A DNA stretch of 64,000 bases, taken from Filosporella fistucella. Its lineage: Eukaryota; Ascomycota; Leotiomycetes; Helotiales. The position numbers and the translations under genes are program-made. Below the pieces are notes generated by a model, which did not search any database, had not been told where the DNA came from, and saw nothing but the letters and a program-made list of their open reading frames with translations. Location: contig JAQJZZ010000002.1 in assembly GCA_030077755.1 (NCBI GenBank), positions 1 to 64,000 on the forward strand, in the 5' to 3' direction. This document shows, piece by piece, positions 1-10,907 of this stretch (positions within the stretch are counted from its first letter, which is position 1; each line of letters begins with the position of its first letter).

Positions 1-2772
1 ACCACACTATTTAAAACCATATATAAGCTTTCTTAAGAAAACTAGAGGACGCTTAGGAAATATATTAATAAAAACCTAAAAAAAGGGTTTATATGACCAT
101 CTAAGTCACCGGCAGCAAGCCCAATGTTATTTATACCTAAGAAAGGAGGGGATCCGAGATTATGCATAAATTATAAGGGATTAAATAAAATCACGGTTAA
201 AGACCGTTTCCCGCTACCATTAGTAAATAACCTAAGGGATCGCCTGCAAGGGGCTAGAATATTTACTTAGCTTAACCTAAGAGGAGCCTTTAACCTCATT
301 AGGATTAAGGAAGGGGATAAGTGGAAAATAATATTCCAAATGCTATAGGGACTATATAAGTATTAGGTCATGCCCTTTAGGTTAACCAACGCCCTAGCCA
401 CTATATAAAGGGTTATAAATAATATCCTCTCGCACCTATTAGACATATATTATATTATATACCTGGATAATATATTAATATACTTAAAAGACGCCTAATA
501 ATATGCTAAGGATATTTAAGCCGTATTAATAGCACTTAAATTAATCGATTTTAGACTTAAATTAGAGAAGTGTTTTTTTCATTAGACGGAGGTAACCTTC
601 CTTAGGTTTATTATTAGCATTAATAAACTTAAAATGGACCTAGCCAAGATATAAACGGTCCTTAACTAAAAAGAACCGGCCTATATAAAAGACGTGTAAT
701 CCTTCCTAGGATTCGCCAACTATTATAAGAGATTTATTAAAGGATATTCGGATATAATAATACCGCTAACCAAATTGATTAAGAAGGACCTAACCTTTGA
801 ATAAAGCAACGAAGCTAATAAGAGCTTTATAAAGCTTAAGAAAACATTTATGGAGGCCCCGGTCCTAATTACCTTTAACCCCCAATTACCGATTAGGGTT
901 AAAACGGACTCTTCCAATTATATTATTAAAGCCGTGCTTAGCCAGCCCAATAAGCAAGGGAAATAGCAATTAATTGCTTACTATTCCCGCAAATTGTTAA
1001 TAATAGAACTAAACTATGAGATTTATAATAAGGAACTCTTGGCAATTATAAATACCTATAGGGAATAAAGGATATACTTAAAGGGTATACCTGACCCGGT
1101 TTAAATATTAACGGATTATAAAAACTTGGTTTACTTTATTATAATAAAGGAGTTAAATAAATAATAAGTACGGTGGGCAGAGACTCTAGCCACTATTGAT
1201 TTATGCATCTCTTATATAAAAGGAATAAAAAACGCTAAGGCAGACGCCTTTAGCCAAAAACCAGAATATCTTAAAAATAAGATACACGTTTCCCACGCGA
1301 TATTTAAGGAAGAAGGAGAATCCTTAATATATAATAAAATGGAACTAGCGGCACTCGCTAAGCTAAGTATAGGCCCTTAGGATAAGCGCCTATAAAATGA
1401 ATATTAAAGGAATAAAAATAAATAGGATATTATAATTGCATAGGGATAATTCACGCTTAAGAATAGGATCCTATTATATAATAATTAAATATTTGTGCCA
1501 CCGGCACTAAGGAAGGAATTTGTCGCTAAATACCATGGCCTACCGGCTCACGGATATTAGGGTATATTTAAAATAATAAAAAGGATATCCGCGGATTATT
1601 ACTTTCCAGGAATGAGGAAAATGGTTAAAGAAATCATTATCACATGTAATACTTGCATTTAAAACAAGTCTTCCCAATAAGCTCCAAAGGGTATATTAAA
1701 GTCACCGGAAACGCCTTTATAATTATGGAAGTCTATTACTTAGGACTTTATGGTTAAACTTCCTCCTTTTAAAGAACTAGTCACGAATAAGGTATATAAC
1801 TCTATCCTTATTATTATGGATAGGCTTATTAAGTATATATATATAATATTATACCTAAAAGCAAGTATAGCCGAGGATTTGGCCTATATATTTATAAAAG
1901 TCATTATCGCCAATTACGGGATATTAGAAGAAATTATTTCGGATTAAGATAAGCTCTTTACTTTAAAATTCTAGATAATACTCATTATATTACTTAGAAT
2001 AAAGCATAAATTATTAACGTCATTTTACCCGTAAATGGATGGTTAAACGGAACGCCTAAATTAAACCATAAAAATATATTTATGATATTATATAAACTAC
2101 TAATAAGATAATTAGGCAAAAATGCTTCCCACCGCGTAATTCATATATAATAGCGCAAGCACGGAGATAACTCAGGTCTCACCGTTTTATGCCAACTATG
2201 GCTATAATCCAATAGCTTATAAAATACCCAAGCCGACTATAGTTATGGCTAAAGAAGTTATTATGCAGGTAAACCAATTGAAATTATTATATTAGGAGCT
2301 CGCGGAAGATATATAATTCTTTGCAAAGAGATTAGCGTCTTACTATAATAAAGGACGTAATATGGAACCTATGCTTAAAGAAGGGGACAAAGTTTACTTA
2401 ATTTATTATAATATTTAAATAAAGCGATTAAGTAATAAATTAGACCATAGGAAATTAGGACTATTTAAAATCATTAAGGTTAAAGGACTAATAAATTACT
2501 AACTCCAATTATTTAAGAATATAAAGATATACCCGGTATTCCACATTTCCCTCCTTAAATTAGCATTACCAAGAGCATTACCTGCTCCTAATATTAAGAT
2601 TAAACCAGTTAACCCACTCGCCGAGTATAAAGTGGAAGAAATCTTAGATTATAAGATAATTAATAAGATAATTAAGTATTTAATTAAATGGAAGGGCTAC
2701 CCATACTTAAAAAACACATGGGAACCTAAGTCAAACCTTCGCTACCCGGAACTCCTTAATAAATTCCGTTAA
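1..2772 (+). pseudogene. Relic of Ty3/gypsy pol (RT, RNase H, integrase, chromodomain)
   Basis: Decayed polyprotein of a retrotransposon. The RT core is readable at about 200-640: a VMPF-x-LTNA stretch near 370-395, and the active-site YLDD now reads YLDN (460-471; one G-to-A change). Integrase follows from about 1500: a His/Cys zinc-binding region (HG...H...CNTC, about 1530-1660), the first catalytic Asp near 1741, and a short intact stretch at 1750-1947. A chromodomain closes the protein (about 2620-2770; YLIKWKGY core followed by TWEP) and the stop is at 2770-2772. Many in-frame TAA/TAG codons interrupt it, nearly all explained by CAA/CAG to TAA/TAG. The start lies beyond the window edge. 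Confidence 0.9.
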
Positions 2773-2788
2773 TAAAATTTAGGTTTAC

Positions 2789-3280
2789 CTAAAAAGCCTT
2801 ATCTAAGAAGTCGGGCAATGCCACGGCCTTAAAGGGGTTGGAGATAGGAGCCTCGGAAGAAGGCGGCAAAGAAGCAGGAATAATAAAAGCAGAGGCTTTA
2901 ATAAAAGCAGCGGCCTCACGAGCTTTTACGGCATTTAATTCGTTTAGGGATTTTAGACCCTAATAGAGCATTTTAGCGGCACGCTAATGGAATATTTCCC
3001 TTTATTTATTAAGACGAAGCAATTTGGCTTGCGATTCGGCCACGCGATTAAATAGCCGCCTTTACTCCTCTTAAAGAAATTATTAGGCCTTTTAGGTGGC
3101 TAGCTATTCCTCCGATAATCTCTTTTCTTCCTTCTCAAGTCGAGCCCACTCTCCTTTAAAGGGGCCCCACACATTATAAGAAGGGATACTAGAATAAACG
3201 CATTTTAAGTATTAATTAAAATCAGAGGAAATCACGTAAACCCGTTTAGGGTTCTTATAATAATAAGAATAGGCGGGCAT
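2789..3280 (-). pseudogene. Antisense Gln-rich, coiled-coil-like ORF inside the retrotransposon
   Basis: Reading the minus strand from ATG 3280 (context AAAATGCCCGCC) gives 164 codons in one unbroken phase to a natural TAG at 2789-2791, 17 bp from the convergent pol stop. About ten internal TAA/TAG codons fall where Gln restores a charged, helical, coiled-coil-like protein rich in Glu, Lys, Arg and Ala. No indel is needed, so the stops are best read as RIP of CAA/CAG. The ORF sits between pol and the polypurine tract. I do not recognise the family. It could be an accessory gene of this element lineage or a captured fragment. Confidence 0.6.
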
Positions 3281-3466
3281 TTTAATCCTAGTGGATAAGA
3301 TGCGAGAATAAAGGTTAAGAATGTTTTCTTTCTTTTTCTTAGATTATTTAATCTTCTTAGGACCTATGGTGGTTATAATAAAAGAAGAAGAGAGTTATTA
3401 CCTCTAAATGACATTTCCTTACCATACTTTAGCATTAAGGACGACACTAGGCTAGAAGGGGGCTAG

Positions 3467-3816
3467 TGTTACGGTCATAAACACGGCTATGGCCTGAGGC
3501 TCGGTAGCCTGGCTAAGCTATATAGAGAACCATAGCTAGAGAATCACAGGATAATTGTGTCACGTGATTAGATTAAGGGTCTCGAGGAGGGTTAATGAGC
3601 TCGGGTCGCGATTTAGTTTATTCACCTAAGCTAAATAGATCCAATTAAGAATAAAGGTTTTATATAAGACTAGCACTTTTGCCACTAAATAGGAGCTTCG
3701 TGCTCAACTTCAAATAGTATTCTTTATACTTAATAATATTGCAACTAGAACGTCTTCGTAATACACCTATCCCTTAGCCAGAACCCTTATACGAGCATCG
3801 GCCTGTATAGTAACCA
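3467..3816 (+). repeat. 3' LTR of the gypsy element
   Basis: Begins TGTTACGG straight after a purine-rich tract and ends GTAACCA, giving TG...CA ends with imperfect inverted termini (TGTTAC / GTAAC). The length is about 350 bp. A TATAT-rich promoter-like segment lies near 3660. The other LTR is outside the window, so the borders rest on terminal motifs only and no target-site duplication can be checked. Confidence 0.65.
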
Positions 3817-4639
3817 TTATAATAGGGTATTATAATTTACCTGGTATTAAGTATTAAGTATTAAAGATATAGATTTAGCGCCGCTTAAAAGAGCTATAAT
3901 AAATAAGAAAAATGTTATTATATTTTAGCTTAGTGGCTTAGGGAATATAATAAGAATAAAGGAGCTTGATAAAGTAAGCTATTAGCCGCGGTTTACGATT
4001 CTTTATCGCTACCGGTAGGTTTGCTTAATGGCTCGGCGCTTTCTCTCTCGCGGTAATAGCTTTAATGGTATATTAATCGCTAATAATATGGTAGTAATTT
4101 AAGAGGGGCTTAGGGAAGAGATATGGCATAAGTAATATTTGTTTAAGGGAGAAGTAACTAATATCGGGAAAAGCAATAGTCATGGTAATAAGATTATTTT
4201 AAGGTAAGTAAAATTAAATATTATATAATATTATATATTATTAAATTAGGTAACGCTTTATGACTAAGCTTAATATAATATTACATAATACCACATAATA
4301 AGCCTAGGTCCTTATTAAAATGAAATTAGAGAAATTATAATTAAGATAAAGGTAAGGAATAAAGGGCATATAATGCGCGATTAATTCCTGGCCTATTTGC
4401 ATCCGATTAGCACTTGATTTGGCCCTAAATTAATTTATCTCTATTACGGTCGCTATCGAGGATCGCGGGCGCGAAGCGTAGCCGCCTCGCTTAGCCGGCC
4501 GCCGCCCGCGACCTAGACCTTTATGGTATTAAATATAAATTATAATTAGCTTTTCCCATATTAATAAATGGCGCTATTTAATAGTATTATGCCATATAAT
4601 AAATAATAACTTAGGCTTTTATAATAATAGGCTAGGTGA
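3817..4639. other. AT-rich RIP-type DNA between two relics
   Basis: No readable gene in either direction; the composition matches the flanking decayed transposons. The exception is a GC-rich island at 4447-4519, listed separately. The left part may belong to the same insertion as the TLH-like relic to the right, but I could not match it to that family. Confidence 0.6.
4447..4519. other. GC-rich, CpA/TpG-free island with a hairpin
   Basis: About 73 bp of GC-rich sequence inside an AT desert. It contains no CA or TG dinucleotide, so RIP of CpA has no target here. A perfect 9-bp inverted repeat (TCGCGGGCG at 4463-4471, CGCCCGCGA at 4503-4511) could fold into a stem with a loop of about 31 nt. 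No coding content is recognised. Confidence 0.6.
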
Positions 4640-6475
4640 GATATCACATAATATTAATACCGGCTTTAAGAAATCTTAAGCATATATTTTATAAATCGCT
4701 ATTGCCTTTGAATATAAGATTATGCTTCCATTATTAGCTATGGTTAAGAACATAGCCTAGAGTTCCTTATTACCCTAAATTTATTAGAAAAAAGCAAGTT
4801 TAGCACTATTAAGTAACTCGGCATTATTAGGGTAAGAGAGCTATGAGCCTCTAAAATTATTTAAATCTAGATTATCCTTTAGCTTTTATAATTCCATTAG
4901 GATTAGGTCTTTTGCTTGGAATAAGAGCTCATTATAAAATAGGGCATGGGCGTATTAATATTTAAAAACCATTAAGTTAGAGATTTATGCCATTTATAAC
5001 TTAATTCCACGGTATTCCACTAATTACCTATTTAAGAGCCACCGAGCTTGCTTTTTAGCAATGGCAGCTTTTCTTACCTTAAAGAGGTATAGCCTTTATT
5101 ATAAAATATGCCTAAATAACGTCTTAGCTAGCTATTAAAAAAATTTCTTATAAATCTTAACTAAAAAGATAGGGATTTAATCTTTATCGTCTTGCTCCTA
5201 AAAATAGGCATAATTAAAAAGCACGAGCTAAGCAATCCAGGTTAAAGCCAATAAATGGCTATTAAAATTCCCCGGCTCTTCTTATAATCCTCGGCCCTTA
5301 TTATAAACTTTTTAGTTTAATATGGCATAAAAACTTAAGACTAGTAACTTAAATGGCATGCTATTAATAGTTTAATAGATTAGTGCTAAGTATAATCGCC
5401 AAATAATATATTTAAGAGCTAGCATAGCTTCTTTCTTATCCTTAAGACCTAGAGCTTTTATAATCTTATTCATGGCCTGGATTTATTACTTAATAGGCTA
5501 AATAATATCCCTAGGCAATATTTGGTCTGGCTTTATCCGTGTAAAATGGCCGCCTTTATAATATATTATATGGTAATAATATATCAAGAGCTGCTTTATT
5601 ATAATAAAGTATATTATAAGATTTAACGCGTTCTTAAAATACCGGAATCCATTTATTATATTAGATGCCTTAATATAAAATTTATTTAGGATATTAGCTT
5701 ATTATTATATTATTTTCCGGTTAGGCGAGGTATTATTATATAACCGGTATATATCTCTTAAAATGGCCTTAGCGGCAATTAGAATTCGGACCAGGTTAGA
5801 ATCCTTAGCTTCTTTATTACCTGCATTAAACTCTTTCTTTGGCGGTAGCTTATATAAGCCTTAGATCTCCTTATCCTTTAATATAATTAAGTAATATAGA
5901 AATCCTATTACGTCATATAGCTATAGCACCCTTTCTGCCCTTAAATCTCTAATATTATGGACAATGCTTACCTATTCTTTAATATTAACCTTAATGTTAG
6001 CGTAATCCTTTTTAAGCTTAATAAATAACTCCTCTTTAATTTTTATTAATCTAGCGGAATTTAGCTTAAACCTATTACTTTAGCTTAGACCCTTTATTAT
6101 TATAAAATAGTCGATTAAACCCTTCCTAATAAAATACGTCTAAAGTTTATATTCTTACTATAATAGGCTCTTCTTATACTCTTTTGCCTTAATTATATGG
6201 ATGGCAGATACATGCTCCCTAATTCTAAGGTAATGGCGCGTGGAGAAATCGCACTCTAGCTATAAGTAATAAAAGCCATTATAGCTTGCTAAGTATTTAA
6301 TTGGCCTATACTCGTTCCTAGTTCTAGGTCTATACTCCCATAGCTCCTCTATTATCCGCAAGTCATAGCTATTAAGTAGCTAGACGGTTATTTTAAGCGT
6401 ATTATTAATAAATCGGTAAGGCTTTACTTAGAGATGTCATTTTTAATTGCGGAGGCCTGGAATAATATAAGAGCT
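4640..6475 (-). pseudogene. Relic of a telomere-linked-helicase (TLH/DUF3505-type) gene
   Basis: On the minus strand a long RIP-decayed frame matches, from memory of the family, the repetitive fungal proteins annotated as telomere-associated RecQ helicase or DUF3505. Readable landmarks run from right to left: a zinc-finger-like ECDFSTRHYLRIREHV (about 6195-6265), YKLPPKKEFNAGNKEA (about 5815-5870), LVRILIAAKAILRDIYRL (about 5745-5805) and LDLNNFRG-S-LS (about 4830-4870). Internal TAA/TAG codons again stand for Gln or Trp. The helicase domain itself is not in this segment. Such genes are often subtelomeric but also occur as dispersed repeats. Confidence 0.6.
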
Positions 6476-7023
6476 ATAGAGGTAATAAACTATTACCTTA
6501 TATATAGGATTAAATGAAAATATATTAAGATTATTAATTAAAAGGCGTTTATTTAAGGGAAATAAAGTAAGAGTAGCTTTAATAGAAATTATAATTTTAC
6601 CGATTATAATTTTATTAAAATCTTATTGACTTAGTAGCGTCCGGACCAATTATAATATACGGAATTTACAATTTCGTTAAAAAAGTGGCTTTATATAACT
6701 AGTAGCAAATTTATACCTATAATTTTAATATTAGGCTTTTATTTTATATCCTTAACCTTAATAGTAAGGCTATATTCTAATATATTAATAAGGATATAGC
6801 GAGAATAATAAAGGAATTAAGCGCTTAAGAATAAAGTAAAAATGGTTTAGGCTATAATATAATTAAAGTAAGCAGGATAGCGAGGAAGGGATTAAGGGTT
6901 AAAAGAAATAAGCTAAAAACATTTTATTATAGATTATTATTAATAGCAATGGTTTTATTTATTTATAATAAATAGCATAAAGATAGACTTTTGAAATTAC
7001 TCAGATCATTATTATACATATCC
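6476..7023. other. AT-rich RIP-type DNA ending at the border of normal sequence
   Basis: No gene seen. Composition stays strongly AT-rich and full of TAATA-type words until about 6980, where it changes abruptly to normal fungal composition a few tens of bases before the stop codon of the first intact gene. The decayed block therefore abuts that gene's 3' end. Confidence 0.6.
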
Positions 7024-10000
7024 CTACAGCTCCGTTTCAACTGGATAATAGGTTAGCAAAAATCTTGGTTGAACAATTCAGACACTTACCTCCAGGCTCC
7101 CGTCCTTTCATGCTGAATCTGCTCTTAATTTTGTGCCCAAACACCTTTGCCTCGTCTTTCGTAAATTTCAAATGCCTCAACGCCTTAATATTCATTGGAC
7201 CTCGTTGTTTCCGGTGTAAGTCTGCCTTTTGCGCCCGCTTATCTTGTTTTTGACGCCTCTTTTTGAGGTCCTCATCTTCAATTTCAGAGTCTGTGAAATC
7301 TTCTTGCACACGGATATCGGAATCATCATCCGAATATATCGAAGGAGGTGATGTAAATTCGCTCAATTCATTACCAAAGTCTGGTGCTTCGCTCTCTGGC
7401 TGATCGTCGATTTCCTTCTCTGCACCACCTTCAAGTGGAACCCGGACGACATTTTCATCGACAACCTGGCTTTCATCGTCGGATTCATCAAATTTGGCAC
7501 TGGCTCCGTCAACTTTACCATCTTGGATGAGTGCTTTCACAGTTTCTGGAGTTTCTCGCTTCACTATTCTGTTCCTATAACCTTCCGCAACTGTGCATCT
7601 CCAGGATTCATACGACTCTTGCTCATCGTTGGACTTGATCCATTGAGCATGGGAATTATCCATGCCCATTTTAAACCTGACGATCAAATTTAAGGTTCCG
7701 ATCTTCTCGGGCATTTCTTCGCCATGAGTCTCTCCTTGTGGTAGGTAATTTTGGGTAAGACGCTTTTGGACAGGCGATTTGTACACAGCGAGGCTGAGCG
7801 TCGTTTCTTTATTGTCCTCCAAGTCGCATAACCATGAGACCGCGAATGCCACAGGCTTTCTATTGCCTTGTTTGAAAAATTCAAACCTGACTGGCGTTCT
7901 GTACCTGTGTCGTACGGGAAGAAGTACACGCCGCTTTTGTAATTGATTGTGTCCCTCTGTAACTGGACGGAGGTCCCAGGCCAGGCCATGCTCATTGTCC
8001 TTTTCAATCCACTTGCGAGATATCGATGCTTTCCCAACATCTGTGTGGAGCGCGATGCGAGATCCAGATAGCTGGTTATCGGTGTCTCCTTCAACTAGTA
8101 CCTTTTGACCAAGTACTTCCAAGGACCCTAAGTCCCAACCAAGTAGAGGTTTTGGTAATCTCAAGTCCACAGATCGGAAGAGCACGGATATTGTGATTCT
8201 TCCGTAGCCCATTCCACCATCCAATGCGTATACTGCCGTGCTTTGTGATGAAGTGAGGAGAATCTCGCTGAGTTTCAGAGTGACAGCGCCTAGAATCGGG
8301 TCATGTTCTCTATGTACTGAGTTTCGACAAGTGACGGTGAAGACAGCGTTCCTCCAGTCGCGAACGAAACGTTCTGTTTGCGCATTGAAGATGGGAGCAG
8401 ATGATTTGACTTTGGTTCTTGTTTTGAAAACCAAGTCATCGTTCTGCAAGATAGTGCAATACGATGATGGCAGGTCGTCCGATTCTTCATCGGTATTTTC
8501 GCCAGTAATTTGGGCAGGCGTCCACGGTTTGTAATTACCAAAGCTTCCCGATGGCCTTTCAATCTCGAGATTTTCAACCTGGTGGATGAGGATAGAACAG
8601 ATGCCGGTGGGTAAGGAGGGGTCGGGTGGGGTTGTGGTAACATCGATTTCTTGCTGAGTTGAAACCACTCCTTTGTCATCATCAAATTCGGGGCGGTTCC
8701 GAATCGCCTCTGGCACTGCAACATTTTTGCCATCGGTCCTCATAGAAGCCTTGAATGCGGACCTGGGAAAGTATCCTATATCCCAGTATAGTTTTCCGGG
8801 AAGCTTCTCTCCTTTTTCATCACTTAACTCATCCTCCCTCTCGTGAATAGTGTTGGCATTGTCTCTGATCAACTCTCTTATATCGAAATTGACTTTACCG
8901 ACCACATCATCAGATGTAATCATATCCGAGTCCCACAATTCAACAGACAGCTTCTCACCGGCTGTAAGTTGGTCTTGGTAAACAAGCAGGCATGTTTGCT
9001 CGTTCCAAACTGGATTAAGATCTTGCTCGATAATTCTGGTGCAATATTGGGGTTTTCCAAACTCGGAGAAGGCCAAGGTGATGAAAGGGTCACTCTTTCC
9101 AGAGCGATCTTGAGCTGCAATTCCTTCAGCTCGTTTAATTTTGACATAGATCAATCCCATTGCATCCGTTTCTTTCTTGACTGCATCACCCTGCAGCATT
9201 TTGGACATATCCATGATGAGGGATTTTGGTGCAACATAGACATCCAGAGCAGCGGCGATTGAAGAATTGACGAAGCCAGAAATGAGGGGTAAGTCGAGAA
9301 CATTTATTCCTTTTGATGTCAGTGGGACAGCTGAGGCATCGATCTTGGGAAGTCCCATAAACGTGAAGGTAACATTTTTGAGGAAGGGGGGATTTGGTGT
9401 GAGCTGGAATCGAACTCTGACGGTGCCAATAATACCGTTCAGTTCGACGAAAATTGGGAGTGGGACGCCCACCAATCCCTGTACACCAAGGTAGAAGACG
9501 ACCTCAAGATGCAAGTTCTTTGCCTTTCCAACTACGCCCTTGGCTGGAATTGCATGGTATGCAAAAGACATTTCGAGATTGTAATATTTCATGTCATCAT
9601 CATCTTCCCCCTCTAGTTTACGTTGTTCTCTCTTCTTCTCCTTCTCTTCCTGAGATAATTCGACACCCTTCCCAGTACTGTCTCCTTCGGCGGATGGCAG
9701 AGCTCGTAGCGATAATATCTTGAAAGCTTGATCTCCCAGGCCAATGGAAGAAACACGGACGTTTTGAATGAGAGCGGGTGGAACTGATGCCTGCATAACA
9801 TCCTCCAGTGTGTCTGCCATTGCGGCAAACATATCTGGGTTGATCAAATTCCAGACAATCCCAACCAAAGAATTCATCCATTCAACCGACTCAGGAACCA
9901 GGGACTCGGTAGCAGCTATTGCTCTTTGGCGCTCTGCATCCCAATTGATAGCATTGGCATCTTCTTGTATATTTCGAAGCCAAAGATGGATTCCACAGGC

Positions 10001-10537
10001 CACGATGATCCCGCCAAAAATTGATGCAAAGAGGGATCTGAAACCCCAGCCAAAGAAAAGCCCATTGAGAAGAATTGTGCCAACGATGACCCCAATCTCG
10101 GTTCCCTGTACTGCCCCTTCAAGTGCATAGAATGATCGTTTGAGATCTGCAATTGGTACTGGATGATAGATGACCCTTTGGTTTGTGGATTGATGTAGCA
10201 AGTCTTTCGTCTTTTCTGGGTCTGCCTCAGGAGGCGCTAAATTATCGAGAGCTTCTCGAAATTTCTCGCCAGTACCTGTTGGAAGGAAGTTTGCGTTCGG
10301 TACTGTGATCTTCGGTCTGCGAATCGACTCTTCGAAGTCCCCGTCCACATCTTGTATCACAACCTCATTTTTGGTTGTGGGATCGATAACTCTTCTTCGT
10401 GATGCTGCCTTCGCTTTGACTATCTTTTCAGAGTCTTTTCCCGAGGCAGCTTTGGACGCATCTGATTTTTGAAGGTTGAGTCTCTCTGCAAGCTCTTTTC
10501 CTAGCTTTTGGATAGTGGGAACCTGGTTGAGAGGCAT
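7024..10537 (-). CDS. Mug190-like SMP/C2-domain membrane protein (tricalbin-related), paralogue A
   Basis: Probable ER-anchored lipid-transfer tether of the tricalbin/Mug190 kind, 1154 aa. It has a disordered N terminus, a hydrophobic double segment at about 149-187, and an SMP (lipid-transfer) domain at about 215-455 that opens with PESVEWMNSL. A canonical C2 domain lies at about 460-590 (SGKSDPFITL, NPVWNE), a second C2-like region at about 680-820, and the tail is acidic and basic. The first in-frame ATG is at 10537; the open frame upstream begins only with GTG. A 49-bp intron (7041-7089: GTAAGT donor, TGCTAAC branch, CAG acceptor) near the 3' end replaces an apparent read-through tail by V-E-T-E-L and a TAG at 7024. 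It is divergent from its paralogue at 10908 with a 370-bp shared promoter. Lipid tethering is inferred from the family. Confidence 0.85.
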
Positions 10538-10907
10538 GTTAGCAAATGTCGAGGTGATCACTGAATTTGGAGGCACACCTTGTTCCGTGCTGAATACGGA
10601 GGCATAATTGCAGAACCTGAACTTCCTAAGATATTCTTACAAAGAAGATAAAGCAAATTGTGAAAAGGTAATGCATTCAAGTGAACGATGAGCATCGTGA
10701 AGTTGGTGAATTGCCCAGACGGAGCTTCCCCAACTATGACATCATAAATGATGCTCATCCTGTTGATCCTTGTTTCGATCAATTGCCAACACTTTGGAAA
10801 TAGCTTCCCCACGACTTGTCTGCATCGTGAAAGTTCTTCTCCTTATTCTCAACTTCCTTTATAGATTGCTCTTCTGTTGCGGAGTGCAAGCACTTGAAAG
10901 TTCCAGA
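10538..10907. promoter_or_regulatory. Bidirectional promoter of the two Mug190-like genes
   Basis: A 370-bp gap between two divergent start codons must hold both 5' regions. No TATA box or known operator stands out; a CT-rich stretch lies just before the plus-strand gene. Confidence 0.4.

Larger units (their letters stand above)
1..3816 (+). mobile_element. Ty3/gypsy chromodomain LTR retrotransposon, 3' part, RIP-degraded
   Basis: The plus strand reads through a broken pol polyprotein (reverse transcriptase, RNase H region, integrase, chromodomain), then an antisense ORF, a purine-rich tract (AGAAGGGGGCTAG, 3454-3466) and an LTR-like end. The 5' LTR and gag lie outside the window. Gln codons have become TAA or TAG almost throughout and the composition is very AT-rich, the signature of RIP. 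The element is certainly inactive. The class call rests on domain order and the C-terminal chromodomain typical of fungal chromoviruses; the exact family cannot be named from sequence alone. Confidence 0.9.

Noticed and set aside
10538..10576. Longer N terminus of SMP/C2 paralogue A beginning at 10576
   Set aside because: That codon is GTG. The first in-frame ATG is 10537 and no upstream exon with good splice signals joins in phase.
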